A stretch of 64,000 bases of DNA from Haloimpatiens massiliensis (GTDB taxonomy: Bacteria; Bacillota; Clostridia; Clostridiales; Clostridiaceae), in the NCBI RefSeq assembly GCF_900184255.1, contig NZ_LT854639.1:83046-147045 (forward strand), in the 5' to 3' direction. Each line of letters begins with the position of its first letter. Positions within the stretch are counted from its first letter, which is position 1. A model generated the notes under the pieces. That model made no database searches, was not told where the DNA came from, and saw nothing but the letters and a program-made list of their open reading frames with translations. This document shows, piece after piece, positions 34,924 through 43,812 of this stretch. The position numbers and the translations under genes were made by a program.

Positions 34924-35616
34924 ATGAGAGTTTATGAAATGATATTTAAAGTTTTTCTTCTAAGAAATATTCATAGTACAGAAGCTTTAGAAAAAATATC
35001 AGAGCTTATAGATAAATCTTTGGCCAAAGAAGAAGAATTCTTAAATTTTCATAATAGTAATAAGTTCAAGAATTATACTTTTAATTCCTTCTTTCCGTTA
35101 GAAAAAGATAAAATTTACAAGGAAGGGAATATATACTCTATAAAAATACGAACTATAGATGAAAAGTTGGTACAATTTTTTAAAACCAATCTTGTAAACG
35201 AATACACAGATTCTATAAAAGTATTAACGGTAGAATGTAGGTATATAAACAAAAGATATATTGAAAGAATTTATTCTTTAACACCAATGATAATGAAGAC
35301 AGACAATGGATACTGGAAGGGGAACTTATCCTTAGATGAATTTGAAAAAAGGATTAAGGAGAACCTTATTAAAAAGTATAATGCATTTTTCAATAAGAAA
35401 TTAGAAGAAGATTTTGAGTTTTTTCATGTGATGAAATTTGATAATAAAAAGCCTATTTCATGCAAATATAAAAAAATACATGTATTAGGTGACAAAATAA
35501 CCATAACTATTGCAGAAAATGAAACTGCGCAGACATTAGCATACTTGGCATTAGGAACAGGAATAGGAGAAATGAATGCTAGGGGACATGGTTTTATTAA
35601 TTATAGATATCTATAA
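34924..35616 (+). CDS. cas6: CRISPR endoribonuclease Cas6 (type I-B operon)
   Basis: A 230-residue Cas6. It starts MRVYEMIFKVFLLRNIHSTEAL with His at residue 17, and the C-terminal glycine-rich loop reads YLALGTGIGEMNARGHGFINYRYL. It processes the pre-crRNA of both arrays at the foot of each repeat. ATG 34924 is placed behind AGGAGGTG; a frame-open ATG seven codons earlier would overlap the -10 box region and is unlikely. The gene leads the operon, and its stop codon lies in the ribosome site of cas8b. It differs strongly from the orphan Cas6 at 16500. Confidence 0.93.
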   Translation: MRVYEMIFKVFLLRNIHSTEALEKISELIDKSLAKEEEFLNFHNSNKFKNYTFNSFFPLEKDKIYKEGNIYSIKIRTIDEKLVQFFKTNLVNEYTDSIKVLTVECRYINKRYIERIYSLTPMIMKTDNGYWKGNLSLDEFEKRIKENLIKKYNAFFNKKLEEDFEFFHVMKFDNKKPISCKYKKIHVLGDKITITIAENETAQTLAYLALGTGIGEMNARGHGFINYRYL

Positions 35617-35628
35617 GGAGGTGAGAGC

Positions 35629-37377
35629 GTGTTATCTGATGTTATAAAAACTTTTGAAAAACAATACAAAATGCATGGTGACAAATTTATAACCGGCTCG
35701 TATATTCCTGCAGATGGAGAATATATAATAGTTCAGCCTAATGAAGATAAGTTTGAAATATTGGATAAGGTCATTATTAAAATAGATAAGAAAACAAGAG
35801 AAGTAGATAGAACCAACCCATATTTTGATTTTATATGTAGGGCGGATTATATGAGTAAATATTTAGATTCCAATAAGGCTTTAAGTGATAAAAATATACA
35901 CAGCAATAATTATATGACCTTTTTTGTAAAAAAGGAAAATGTTCATAATGGAAAAATAACTGATGAAATTATAAAAAAGTACTATGATACATTAAGAAAT
36001 CCATTGAGTAAGTATAGTAAACCTAAAGCAAAAAAGCTTTATGAAGAAATTGAGAAAAAACATGGTAAAGCTTATGGTAGAAGGATAGATAAGATTGAAG
36101 AATGGGTAAAGAACAACATATATAAGTTAGTGGAAAAGGATAGCAAGGATAAATCGTATTTAAAAATTTTTTTTAAGTATGATTGGGATGAATATATTAA
36201 AGAGAGCGAAAAATACGTATTAACCAATATATACAACAGTAACGATTATAATATGACTGTAAATGGACAAATCTATGGTTTACCTAATGACAACATGGGT
36301 TTAAACTCTAAAAAACCATATCTAGAAAACAAAAGTAGAAAAACAAAAGTACCTTATTTATTATCCAAAGAAGAAGTTTTAATGCAAAAGAAATTTTTTG
36401 ATTATTTAATGAACCAAGTTTCAGCAGGTAAAACCAATATTTATATAGATGACGAAGAAATTAAAACCTTTAGTAATGATGAAATGCTAAAGGATGATTT
36501 TAGCGGCTATTATTTAAGAATAAAAAAAGGTAAGGAAGTAGAAATTCATGATTTTGATACTATAGGGATTTATAAGGCAAAGATAAAGCCATTGAAATTA
36601 GTAAATGTCTTAAATATAGAGAAATCAAAGATTGAGTATACTTCGATAAATAGCTTAAAAAGCTTGAGAAATATTATAAATGAAGTATTCTTTAGTAAAT
36701 TTTTGACCACAAACTATTTTACTGATGCAAAGGATTTAAACATAAATGACAATAGTTTAAAAAGAAATCTGTTAATGGCAAGAACAGCTTTATTTACGTG
36801 GTTCTATAAGGGAAATGGCAATAATGTGTGGAAAGTATTAAATCAAAGTAGCTTAGATTTAATTAAAGGTAATATAAACAATGGATATTTACTAAAAGCA
36901 AGTGATCAGTTTAATTTAAGATGCGCACTTAAAAATTATTTTGAAGGAGGGCATAACATGGCTGATATTTTAAAAGACGTTAAAGACTTACTAAGGAAAA
37001 AGCTAAACGAAGAGAAAACATCATCTATAGAGAATGATAGAGAATATTATTTTGCAGTTGGTCAATTAGCTAATTACTTTATTTCTTTAAGTAAGAGCAA
37101 GAATAAGGTTCATTCTTTAGCTAATCCAATTATTAATGCTAAGACTGATGAAAGGATTAAAGATGAATTAAAAAAGTTGTATAAGAAATATAACTATACT
37201 ATAAATACTGGAAATAGAAGGTTTAGAAATTTATTTGCTATGGTTTCATCTTATATGCCAGAGGGCAAAGTTGAAGAAGATTTGATTATAGCAGGGTATC
37301 TGCATAGCAATTTAATTTATGAAAAAGCGGATAAGGATAATATTAATAGTGATAAGGAGGATAAAGTCAATGAATAA
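35629..37377 (+). CDS. cas8b: Type I-B Cascade large subunit Cas8b (Csh1-like)
   Basis: A 582-residue large subunit of the type I-B Cascade. The family is recognised from its place between cas6 and cas7, its size, and segments such as FFVKKENV, KVPYLLSKEEVLMQKKFFDYL and the helical C-terminus. Large subunits read the PAM and bring in Cas3. The start is GTG 35629 behind AAGGAGGTGA. The last 139 codons are preceded by a perfect internal ribosome site and so can also be made alone as Cas11. The end overlaps cas7 by eight bases. No CxxC zinc finger is visible. Confidence 0.88.
   Translation: MLSDVIKTFEKQYKMHGDKFITGSYIPADGEYIIVQPNEDKFEILDKVIIKIDKKTREVDRTNPYFDFICRADYMSKYLDSNKALSDKNIHSNNYMTFFVKKENVHNGKITDEIIKKYYDTLRNPLSKYSKPKAKKLYEEIEKKHGKAYGRRIDKIEEWVKNNIYKLVEKDSKDKSYLKIFFKYDWDEYIKESEKYVLTNIYNSNDYNMTVNGQIYGLPNDNMGLNSKKPYLENKSRKTKVPYLLSKEEVLMQKKFFDYLMNQVSAGKTNIYIDDEEIKTFSNDEMLKDDFSGYYLRIKKGKEVEIHDFDTIGIYKAKIKPLKLVNVLNIEKSKIEYTSINSLKSLRNIINEVFFSKFLTTNYFTDAKDLNINDNSLKRNLLMARTALFTWFYKGNGNNVWKVLNQSSLDLIKGNINNGYLLKASDQFNLRCALKNYFEGGHNMADILKDVKDLLRKKLNEEKTSSIENDREYYFAVGQLANYFISLSKSKNKVHSLANPIINAKTDERIKDELKKLYKKYNYTINTGNRRFRNLFAMVSSYMPEGKVEEDLIIAGYLHSNLIYEKADKDNINSDKEDKVNE
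36958..37377 (+). CDS. cas11b: Cas11 small subunit from an internal start in cas8b
   Basis: Within cas8b and in its frame, AAGGAGG (36944-36950) is followed after seven bases by ATG 36958, encoding MADILKDVKDLLRKKLNEE and a 139-residue all-helical product. In type I-B, I-C and I-D systems the small subunit Cas11 is known to be translated from such an internal start in the large-subunit gene; several Cas11 copies line the belly of Cascade. No separate cas11 exists in this operon, so this product fills the gap. The size fits. The assignment rests on site and position, not on a visible motif. Confidence 0.75.
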   Translation: MADILKDVKDLLRKKLNEEKTSSIENDREYYFAVGQLANYFISLSKSKNKVHSLANPIINAKTDERIKDELKKLYKKYNYTINTGNRRFRNLFAMVSSYMPEGKVEEDLIIAGYLHSNLIYEKADKDNINSDKEDKVNE

Positions 37378-38332
37378 AAGGGTGTATGGAATTTTAGGTA
37401 TAGCTTCACGTATGAGCAACTGGAATGCTGATTTTACGGGATATCCAAAGACTACTTCTTCTGGAGATGTTTTTGGTAGTGATAAGGCATTTAAATATCC
37501 TATAAAGAAAATGTGGGAACAACAAGGGGAAAAGGTTCTATATATTAAGTCTATAAAGTTACAAAAAAATAAAAAGGGAGAAACAGAACTTTTACCAAGA
37601 TCTTTGAAAGAAAGATATGAATATATTTTTAATGTAGAAGATTTAAAAAAGGATAAGGATAGTAAGGCAGTGTTAACTAATTTATTTAGTGCCACTGACG
37701 TTAAAAATTTTGGAGCTACCTTTGCAGAAGAGGGAAATAATATTTCTATAACTGGAGCAGTGCAGATTGGTCAAGGATTTAATAAATATGATGAAACCAA
37801 TGCAGAGGAGCAACAAATACTTTCACCATTTAGAGATGCATCAGATAAGGATGGAAAGAAAAAGAATGAAGAAAAAGAAGAAGCGAAATCGTCTACATTG
37901 GGAACTAAAATAGTTAGTAATGAAGCACATTACTTCTATCCTTTTGCTATAAATCCATCTGCATATGATCAATTCAAGGAAATTGAAGTGACAGAAGGTT
38001 ATACAGAAGAGGATTATAAAAAATTTAAAGAAGCGGCAATGGTAGCAGCTACTTCATTTAGTACCAATGCCAAAATAGGATGTGAAAATGAATTTGCATT
38101 ATTTGTAGAAACAGTAGAAGATTTATATTTACCGGATTTATCTCAATATGTGGATTTTCAAAAAAGCCAAGAAAAGAATAAGATAATAATTAAATGCAAT
38201 GAGTTAATTAATGAACTAAAAGATAGAATTCATAATGTAGAGATATATTATAATCCATATACTACGGTTATTGAACATAGTATAGAAAAAGCTAAAAAGT
38301 TTAATATTTTTACTAAACAAGAAGAGGCATAA
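37370..38332 (+). CDS. cas7: Cascade backbone subunit Cas7 (Csh2-like)
   Basis: A 320-residue Cas7. The start MNKRVYGILGIASRMSNWNADF and LTNLFSATDVKNFGATFAEEGNNISITGAVQIGQGFNKYDE match the Csh2 family, which polymerises along the crRNA. A lysine/glutamate-rich loop (DKDGKKKNEEKEEAKSS, about residues 155-175) is low complexity. ATG 37370 has AAGGAGG 9 bases before it, inside the end of cas8b. The start gives the correct family N-terminus; longer frames upstream are just read-through of cas8b sequence. Confidence 0.93.
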   Translation: MNKRVYGILGIASRMSNWNADFTGYPKTTSSGDVFGSDKAFKYPIKKMWEQQGEKVLYIKSIKLQKNKKGETELLPRSLKERYEYIFNVEDLKKDKDSKAVLTNLFSATDVKNFGATFAEEGNNISITGAVQIGQGFNKYDETNAEEQQILSPFRDASDKDGKKKNEEKEEAKSSTLGTKIVSNEAHYFYPFAINPSAYDQFKEIEVTEGYTEEDYKKFKEAAMVAATSFSTNAKIGCENEFALFVETVEDLYLPDLSQYVDFQKSQEKNKIIIKCNELINELKDRIHNVEIYYNPYTTVIEHSIEKAKKFNIFTKQEEA

Positions 38333-38334
38333 AT

Positions 38335-39093
38335 ATGAATGTTTTAAAATTTACTTTAAGTGGTAAAACAGCTTTTTTCAAAAAGCCAGATGTTAATACC
38401 TATTATTATTTTACCTATGGAAGCATCCATAAGGTGGCTTTATTAGGTATATTGGGTGCCATAAATGGTTATGGCGGATATAATCAGCAGGAATTTCAAA
38501 AGGAAATGGTATATCCCGAATTTTATGAGAAACTTAAAGATATAAAGGTGGGAATAGTTCCTAAAAATAGCAATGGATATATTTCTAAAAAGATTCAAGT
38601 ATTTAATAATTCAGTAGGCTACGCTTCTAAAGAGAAGGGTGGAAACCTTATAGTTAAAGAGCAGTGGCTAGAAGAACCTAAGTGGGATATATATATTCTT
38701 ATTCAAGGAAAAATGGAAGAAGAATTGGCAGACAGAATATTAAATTCAAGGTTTAAATATATACCATATTTAGGTAAAAATGATCATGTAGCTAATATAA
38801 GCAATGTAGAGATGCTTAGGGATATTGAAAAAGTAAATAATATAGACGAAATACACAGTGTATTTATAAAGAATGATTTTAAGATGGTTAAAGTTGAAGA
38901 TGACATTGATGATATAGATAGTGATAGCGAGTATATTCAGATATATAAATATGAAGAGAGACTCCCAATAGCTTTAGAAGAAAAGACAAATAAATATGAT
39001 TTAGAAACTTTTGTTTATACTAATTCAAAGCTAATGTGTTTGAAGGAAACTTTAATATATAAATGCGATGCCAAGGTAATATATTTCTTTTAA
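38335..39093 (+). CDS. cas5: Cascade subunit Cas5 (type I-B)
   Basis: A 252-residue Cas5 that caps the 5' handle of crRNA. MNVLKFTLSGKTAFFKKPDVN, then YYYFTYGSIHKVALLGILGAINGYGGY, matches the Hmari-type Cas5 N-terminus, including the usual TYxxIPKxALxGxLGAI-like region. The C-terminus is divergent. The ATG follows two bases after the cas7 stop, so it is probably coupled. An open frame overlapping its end belongs to the following cas3. Confidence 0.92.
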   Translation: MNVLKFTLSGKTAFFKKPDVNTYYYFTYGSIHKVALLGILGAINGYGGYNQQEFQKEMVYPEFYEKLKDIKVGIVPKNSNGYISKKIQVFNNSVGYASKEKGGNLIVKEQWLEEPKWDIYILIQGKMEEELADRILNSRFKYIPYLGKNDHVANISNVEMLRDIEKVNNIDEIHSVFIKNDFKMVKVEDDIDDIDSDSEYIQIYKYEERLPIALEEKTNKYDLETFVYTNSKLMCLKETLIYKCDAKVIYFF

Positions 39094-39134
39094 TTCTGGA
39101 GGGGAAACCCTCCTATTTTCTAAAGGAGGATAAA

Positions 39135-41789
39135 ATGTACTTTAAGGGCATAGAAAAATTTCATTTAGAAGATTTCATAGTTAATAGTGATAAAATATAT
39201 GCTCATATTTGTGATGATGAAAAGGATACTAGAAAAGAAACATTAAAGGAACATATAGAATTATCATTAAAATACTTAAATAAAATAGTTGAAAGTAAGC
39301 AGTTAGACAATGTATTTATTAATTTTGAAAATGCTCTAATTAAAGGATTTAGTGACGAAGGTAGGGACTTATTTAGAGAAATGTTAATGAATACTATTTA
39401 TATGCATGATTTAGGAAAAATAAATTGTAATTTTCAATATAATAGGATGAAAAATATGGCTTTTAAAGATTATGAGGGCTTACAATTTAATAATTCAAAT
39501 CACTCAATGCTTTCTTCATTAATATATTTAAATCATTATTTTACTAAAATAAAGAAACATAAGGTTAAAAGTGAAAACAAGATTTTAAGAGTGTTCATGT
39601 TGTTAAATGCATACATAATATCAAAGCATCACGGGGATTTAGATAGTTTTGATAAGTTTAGAGAAAAATTTTTAGATATTGATGGAGAAGGCAAGAAATT
39701 ATGTGAAGAACAATTTTCTATATATAATAAGATTTATGCAGAAAAAATAGTGTTTAATGAAAAAAATAAATTACTAAAGAGAATTTTTGATAAAGTTGAA
39801 GAGGTTTTAAGAGATAAGGAAGAAGAGAATAAATGTGTTTCTATATGTTTTTATATTTACGAAAGGTTTCTAAGCTCTATATTATTAGCTTGTGATTATT
39901 ATGCTACTTCTAGTTTTAAAAATGGAAAGGAAATAAATGATTTTGGAGAAATAAAAGATATAGAAAAGTTTTATGGAGCTTTTAAGGATACAAAAATTTA
40001 TAAAAGCATAAGAAAATACGAAAAGGAATCCTATGGAAAAATAGAAGACTTTAGCGGTATAAAAGATATTAATATATTAAGAGATGAATTATTTCTTGAT
40101 GCAGAAAAGAATATGTTAAAAAACATAGACAGAAACATATTTTATTTGGAGGCGCCTACTGGAAGTGGAAAAAGCAATGTGGCCTTTAATTTAAGTTTTA
40201 AAATGGTAGAAAAATTTCAAGCTATAAATAAGATATTCTATGTATACCCATTCAACACTCTAATCGAACAAAATATAAAGACACTTCAGAAAACATTTGA
40301 TAATACTAGTCTTATGAATGAGATAGCAGTAATAAATTCAGTAGTTCCAATAAAAATCAAGGAAAAGCATAAAGAAAATATAGACAAAAATGAGTATAGC
40401 GATGTTTTGGATAAAGGTTATGAGACTTCCTTACTAGACAGACAGTTTTTACATTATCCAATAGTGTTGACAACTCATGTAAGTGTATTTAATTATTTAT
40501 TTGGCTCATCAAAGAATAACTTATTTCCACTAGCTCAGATGACAAATAGCATTGTTATTTTAGATGAAATACAAAGTTATAAAAACAGCATATGGAAGGA
40601 AATAATAACATTTTTAAAATATTATTCTCAGCTTTTGAACATAAAATTTATAATAATGTCTGCTACATTGCCAAATTTGAATAAGCTTGTAGATGGTGAA
40701 ATATACACAGTAAACTTAATAGGAAATAGAGAAAAATATTTTAGCAATGCAATATTTAAAAATAGGGTAATTCCGGATTTTTCTTTGTTGGAATTGAAAG
40801 AAAATGTTTTTGATGAATTATTTAAACATGTTATTAATGAGGCTCAAAAAGGGCAGGACAATATATTGATCGAATTTATAAAAAAGAATACAGCGCTAAG
40901 TTTTTTTAAAAAATTACAAGAACATTATAGTAATTGTACGGATGTTGAAAAGAGACAGGTTGAGTTAATTACAGGAGATGACAACAGCATAGAGAGAAAT
41001 AAGATTATAGACAAGGTTAAAAGAAATAAAAATATTATTTTAGTAGCTACTCAAGTTATAGAGGCAGGGGTAGACATAGATATGGATATAGGATATAAAG
41101 ATATATCTATGCTAGACTCAGAAGAACAGTTTTTGGGTAGAATTAACCGTTCTTGTAATAAGAAACAAGGGGGAAAAGTATACTTTTTTGATTTGGATTC
41201 TGCATCTAATATATATAAAAATGATATTAGAAAGGAGAAAAATTTAAATTTAACACGTGAGAATATAAGAGAAATACTTGTTAATAAAAATTTTTCATGC
41301 TTTTATGACTATGTGTTAAAGGAATTAAATAAGCATGCAGGTGAACTAAATGATAAAAATTTTAATAAATTTATTAATGAATGTGTAAATAGGTTAAATT
41401 TTAAGGAAATTGAAGAAAGAATGAAACTTATAGATCAACGTTATGAATATAGTGTATTTTTAAGCAGGATAATAGAACGGGAATATGAGTGCCTAGACGG
41501 TGAAGATGAGCTTCAAACTGAGAAAGATGAGATTTTAGATGGAAAAGTGATCTGGAAAGAATATATTGATTTATTAAAAAATAATAGTTTAGATTATGCA
41601 GAAAAGAAAGTTAAATTATCCATGGTGACATCAAAACTAAGTTACTTTATATATAAGGTAAGTAAAAATGATTTTTCTTATGAAGATAGAATTGGAGATA
41701 TGTATTATATTGAAGATGGAGATAAATATTTTGTAGAAGGTAAGTTTGACAGAGAAAATTTTAATAAGGGTATAGGGGATTTTATATAA
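39135..41789 (+). CDS. cas3: CRISPR helicase-nuclease Cas3
   Basis: An 884-residue Cas3 with an N-terminal HD nuclease and a C-terminal SF2 helicase. HD-domain metal ligands are visible in NTIYMHDLGKIN and YIISKHHGDLD. Helicase motifs: I, LEAPTGSGKSNVAF; II, VILDEIQSY (DEIQ instead of DEAH); III, IMSATLPN; V-VI, VATQVIEAGVDIDMDIG and QFLGRINRS. It is recruited by Cascade and degrades the target. I place the start at ATG 39135 behind AAAGGAGG; an earlier ATG at 39063 lies within cas5. All motifs are intact. Confidence 0.94.
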   Translation: MYFKGIEKFHLEDFIVNSDKIYAHICDDEKDTRKETLKEHIELSLKYLNKIVESKQLDNVFINFENALIKGFSDEGRDLFREMLMNTIYMHDLGKINCNFQYNRMKNMAFKDYEGLQFNNSNHSMLSSLIYLNHYFTKIKKHKVKSENKILRVFMLLNAYIISKHHGDLDSFDKFREKFLDIDGEGKKLCEEQFSIYNKIYAEKIVFNEKNKLLKRIFDKVEEVLRDKEEENKCVSICFYIYERFLSSILLACDYYATSSFKNGKEINDFGEIKDIEKFYGAFKDTKIYKSIRKYEKESYGKIEDFSGIKDINILRDELFLDAEKNMLKNIDRNIFYLEAPTGSGKSNVAFNLSFKMVEKFQAINKIFYVYPFNTLIEQNIKTLQKTFDNTSLMNEIAVINSVVPIKIKEKHKENIDKNEYSDVLDKGYETSLLDRQFLHYPIVLTTHVSVFNYLFGSSKNNLFPLAQMTNSIVILDEIQSYKNSIWKEIITFLKYYSQLLNIKFIIMSATLPNLNKLVDGEIYTVNLIGNREKYFSNAIFKNRVIPDFSLLELKENVFDELFKHVINEAQKGQDNILIEFIKKNTALSFFKKLQEHYSNCTDVEKRQVELITGDDNSIERNKIIDKVKRNKNIILVATQVIEAGVDIDMDIGYKDISMLDSEEQFLGRINRSCNKKQGGKVYFFDLDSASNIYKNDIRKEKNLNLTRENIREILVNKNFSCFYDYVLKELNKHAGELNDKNFNKFINECVNRLNFKEIEERMKLIDQRYEYSVFLSRIIEREYECLDGEDELQTEKDEILDGKVIWKEYIDLLKNNSLDYAEKKVKLSMVTSKLSYFIYKVSKNDFSYEDRIGDMYYIEDGDKYFVEGKFDRENFNKGIGDFI

Positions 41790-41830
41790 GTGATAATGTT
41801 AAAAAATAAAAGATCATGGAGGGAGGAAAT

Positions 41831-42322
41831 ATGAGAGTAAATGGCACATTAATTAATTATTATTTTCATTGCAAAAGACAATGCTGGCTTCATGGAAATA
41901 GAATTAACCTAGAAGATAATAGTCAAGATGTAAAAATAGGAAAAGCCATTCATGAAGTTAAAAGTGAAAAAAATAAGCAAACAGAAATAAGTATCGACAA
42001 TGTAAAAATTGATAGACTTACCAAAGACTATTTAACAGAAGTAAAAAAATCCGATGCAGATATAGAAGCTGCTAAATGGCAAGTGCTTTTATATCTTAAG
42101 GTATTAAAGGAAAAAGGCATTGAGAGAAAAGGAAGACTAGAGTTTGTAGAAAAGAATAAAAGTAAAAATACAGTTATTGTTGAGCTAGATGATAAAAATT
42201 TATTAGAGTTAGAAAAAATAATTAAGGATATAGAGAGTTTGCTACTAGAAGAAAAAGCACCAGAGGTTATAAATGAACCTAGATGTAAAAAATGTGCATA
42301 TTTTGAATATTGCTATATATAG
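41831..42322 (+). CDS. cas4: CRISPR adaptation exonuclease Cas4
   Basis: A 163-residue Cas4 of the PD-(D/E)XK superfamily with four cysteines for an Fe-S cluster: CKRQCWLHG near the N-terminus and EPRCKKCAYFEYCYI at the end. Nuclease residues appear as GKAIHE, then IDRLTKDYLTEVKKS (acidic residues and lysine), and the QxxxY-like WQVLLYLKVL. It trims prespacers and selects PAMs for Cas1-Cas2. ATG 41831 follows GGAGGGAGG. It is 9 bases ahead of cas1, in the usual order. Confidence 0.93.
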   Translation: MRVNGTLINYYFHCKRQCWLHGNRINLEDNSQDVKIGKAIHEVKSEKNKQTEISIDNVKIDRLTKDYLTEVKKSDADIEAAKWQVLLYLKVLKEKGIERKGRLEFVEKNKSKNTVIVELDDKNLLELEKIIKDIESLLLEEKAPEVINEPRCKKCAYFEYCYI

Positions 42323-42331
42323 GAGGAAGAT

Positions 42332-43330
42332 ATGGGGAGTACTAGATATATAACATCCATGGGGGAATTAACAAGAAAGGATAATTCCATATGTTTTAGA
42401 AAAAACAATAGAAATGTATACATACCTATTGAAAATACAAAAGAAATTTATTGCCTTTCGGAAGTAAGTATAAATACAAAGCTTTTAGATTTTTTATCTA
42501 GGAATAATGTAGTTATGCATTTCTTTAACTATTATGAAGGATATAGCGGTACTTTTTATCCAAGGAAACATTATAATAGCGGAAAAATGTTAGTTAAACA
42601 GGTAGAAGCATACAGAGATAAAAGATTGGTAATAGCGAAGGCTATAGTTTCGGGTATTACCGAGAATATATATGAAATATTGTATCACTATTACAAGCAT
42701 GATAAGAAGGAAGTTAAGGAAACTTTGGATTGGATAAAAAATGATATGCCAGTGAATTTAGATAAGGCAATTGATATTAATCAAATAATGCAGGTGGAGG
42801 GAGAAATCTGGCAGAGATTTTATAGTGAGTTTAAATATATACTTCCAGAAGATTTCATTATGAATAAGAGGGTTAAGAGACCACCGGATAATCCTATAAA
42901 TGCACTTATATCCTTTGGAAATACATTATTATATGGAAAAACTATAACAGCCATATATAATACTCATTTAGATCAAAGAATAAGTTTTCTGCATGAACCA
43001 TCAGAAGGTAGATTTTCTCTTAGTTTAGATATGAGTGAAGTTTTTAAACCGGTAGTGGTTTTTAAAACTATATTTGACCTAGTTAACAATAGAAAATTAC
43101 AAGTGTCCAAGCATTTTGATAAGAAACTTAATTATTGCTTATTAAACGAAGAGGGCAGAAAGATATTTATAACTGCTTTTGAGGAGAGATTGGAAAGCGT
43201 ATTTATACATCCAAAGCTTAAAAGAAAAGTAACCTATAGAACTGCTATAAAGTTAGATTGCTACAAACTTATTAAATTTATATTGGAGAATAAAGAATTT
43301 AAACCTTTTAGTTTAAAGGAGAAAATGTAA
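42332..43330 (+). CDS. cas1: CRISPR integrase Cas1
   Basis: A 332-residue Cas1. The metal-binding Glu lies in VEGEIWQRFYSEF, the His and following segment in RISFLHEPSEGRFSLSLDMSE (the His-Glu-Pro core), and the acidic residue further on in PVVVFKTIFDL. GGAGGAAGAT precedes ATG 42332. Its stop overlaps the start of cas2, so the two are coupled. A 57-base copy of the RISFLHEPSE region lies as a relic at 50651. The protein integrates new spacers at the leader ends of both arrays. Confidence 0.95.
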   Translation: MGSTRYITSMGELTRKDNSICFRKNNRNVYIPIENTKEIYCLSEVSINTKLLDFLSRNNVVMHFFNYYEGYSGTFYPRKHYNSGKMLVKQVEAYRDKRLVIAKAIVSGITENIYEILYHYYKHDKKEVKETLDWIKNDMPVNLDKAIDINQIMQVEGEIWQRFYSEFKYILPEDFIMNKRVKRPPDNPINALISFGNTLLYGKTITAIYNTHLDQRISFLHEPSEGRFSLSLDMSEVFKPVVVFKTIFDLVNNRKLQVSKHFDKKLNYCLLNEEGRKIFITAFEERLESVFIHPKLKRKVTYRTAIKLDCYKLIKFILENKEFKPFSLKEKM

Positions 43331-43620
43331 TGAGTAAAAAACTTAATTTTAATTATGCGTTTCTTTTTTATGATGTTAATGAGAAAAGAGTAAATAAGGT
43401 GTTTAAAATATGTAAAAAATATCTAGCTCATTTTCAGAAATCTGTTTTTAGAGGAGAATTAACTCCCGCCAATCTTATTTTATTGAAAAAAGAATTGAAT
43501 AAAGTTATAGATGAAAATGAGGATTTTATATGTATAATAAAACTAATGAATAATAATGTTTATGGAGAAGAGATACTAGGTATTAACCAAAATAGTACAG
43601 GTGAGGATTTAATAATATAA
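43330..43620 (+). CDS. cas2: CRISPR adaptation protein Cas2
   Basis: A 96-residue Cas2 with the ferredoxin-like start NFNYAFLFYDVNEKRVNKVFKICKKYLAHFQKSVFRGELTP, including the conserved Asp after the first strand (YDV) and the S/R-x-F-R-G-E segment. It forms the bridge of the Cas1-Cas2 integrase. The ATG overlaps the cas1 stop (TAATG). It ends the operon, 192 bases before array 2. Confidence 0.95.
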   Translation: MSKKLNFNYAFLFYDVNEKRVNKVFKICKKYLAHFQKSVFRGELTPANLILLKKELNKVIDENEDFICIIKLMNNNVYGEEILGINQNSTGEDLII

Positions 43621-43812
43621 TTATAATTTAAAACATTTTTACCAACCTATATTTATATAAAATTTTTATAATCTGCCTATTTTCAATAGGTAAGGGCCTA
43701 TTCATAACAAACTTTATAATTTCACATTATGCTTGGTACTAAATTGATTTAACCATTGATTTTAGGCAGGTTTGAGTATATTATAGAAATTAGAAATGGC
43801 TTGTTTGCTGTG
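43621..43812 (+). promoter_or_regulatory. Leader of CRISPR array 2
   Basis: A+T-rich leader between cas2 and the first repeat. ATGGCTT (43796-43802) lies 10 bases before the first repeat, exactly as in leader 1, and the surrounding 26 bases are similar (GAAATGGCTTG against GGAATGGCTTA). TTGATT (43756-43761) and TATTAT (43779-43784) spaced by 17 are a plausible promoter. A small CCTATT-AATAGG hairpin lies near 43677. Confidence 0.7.
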
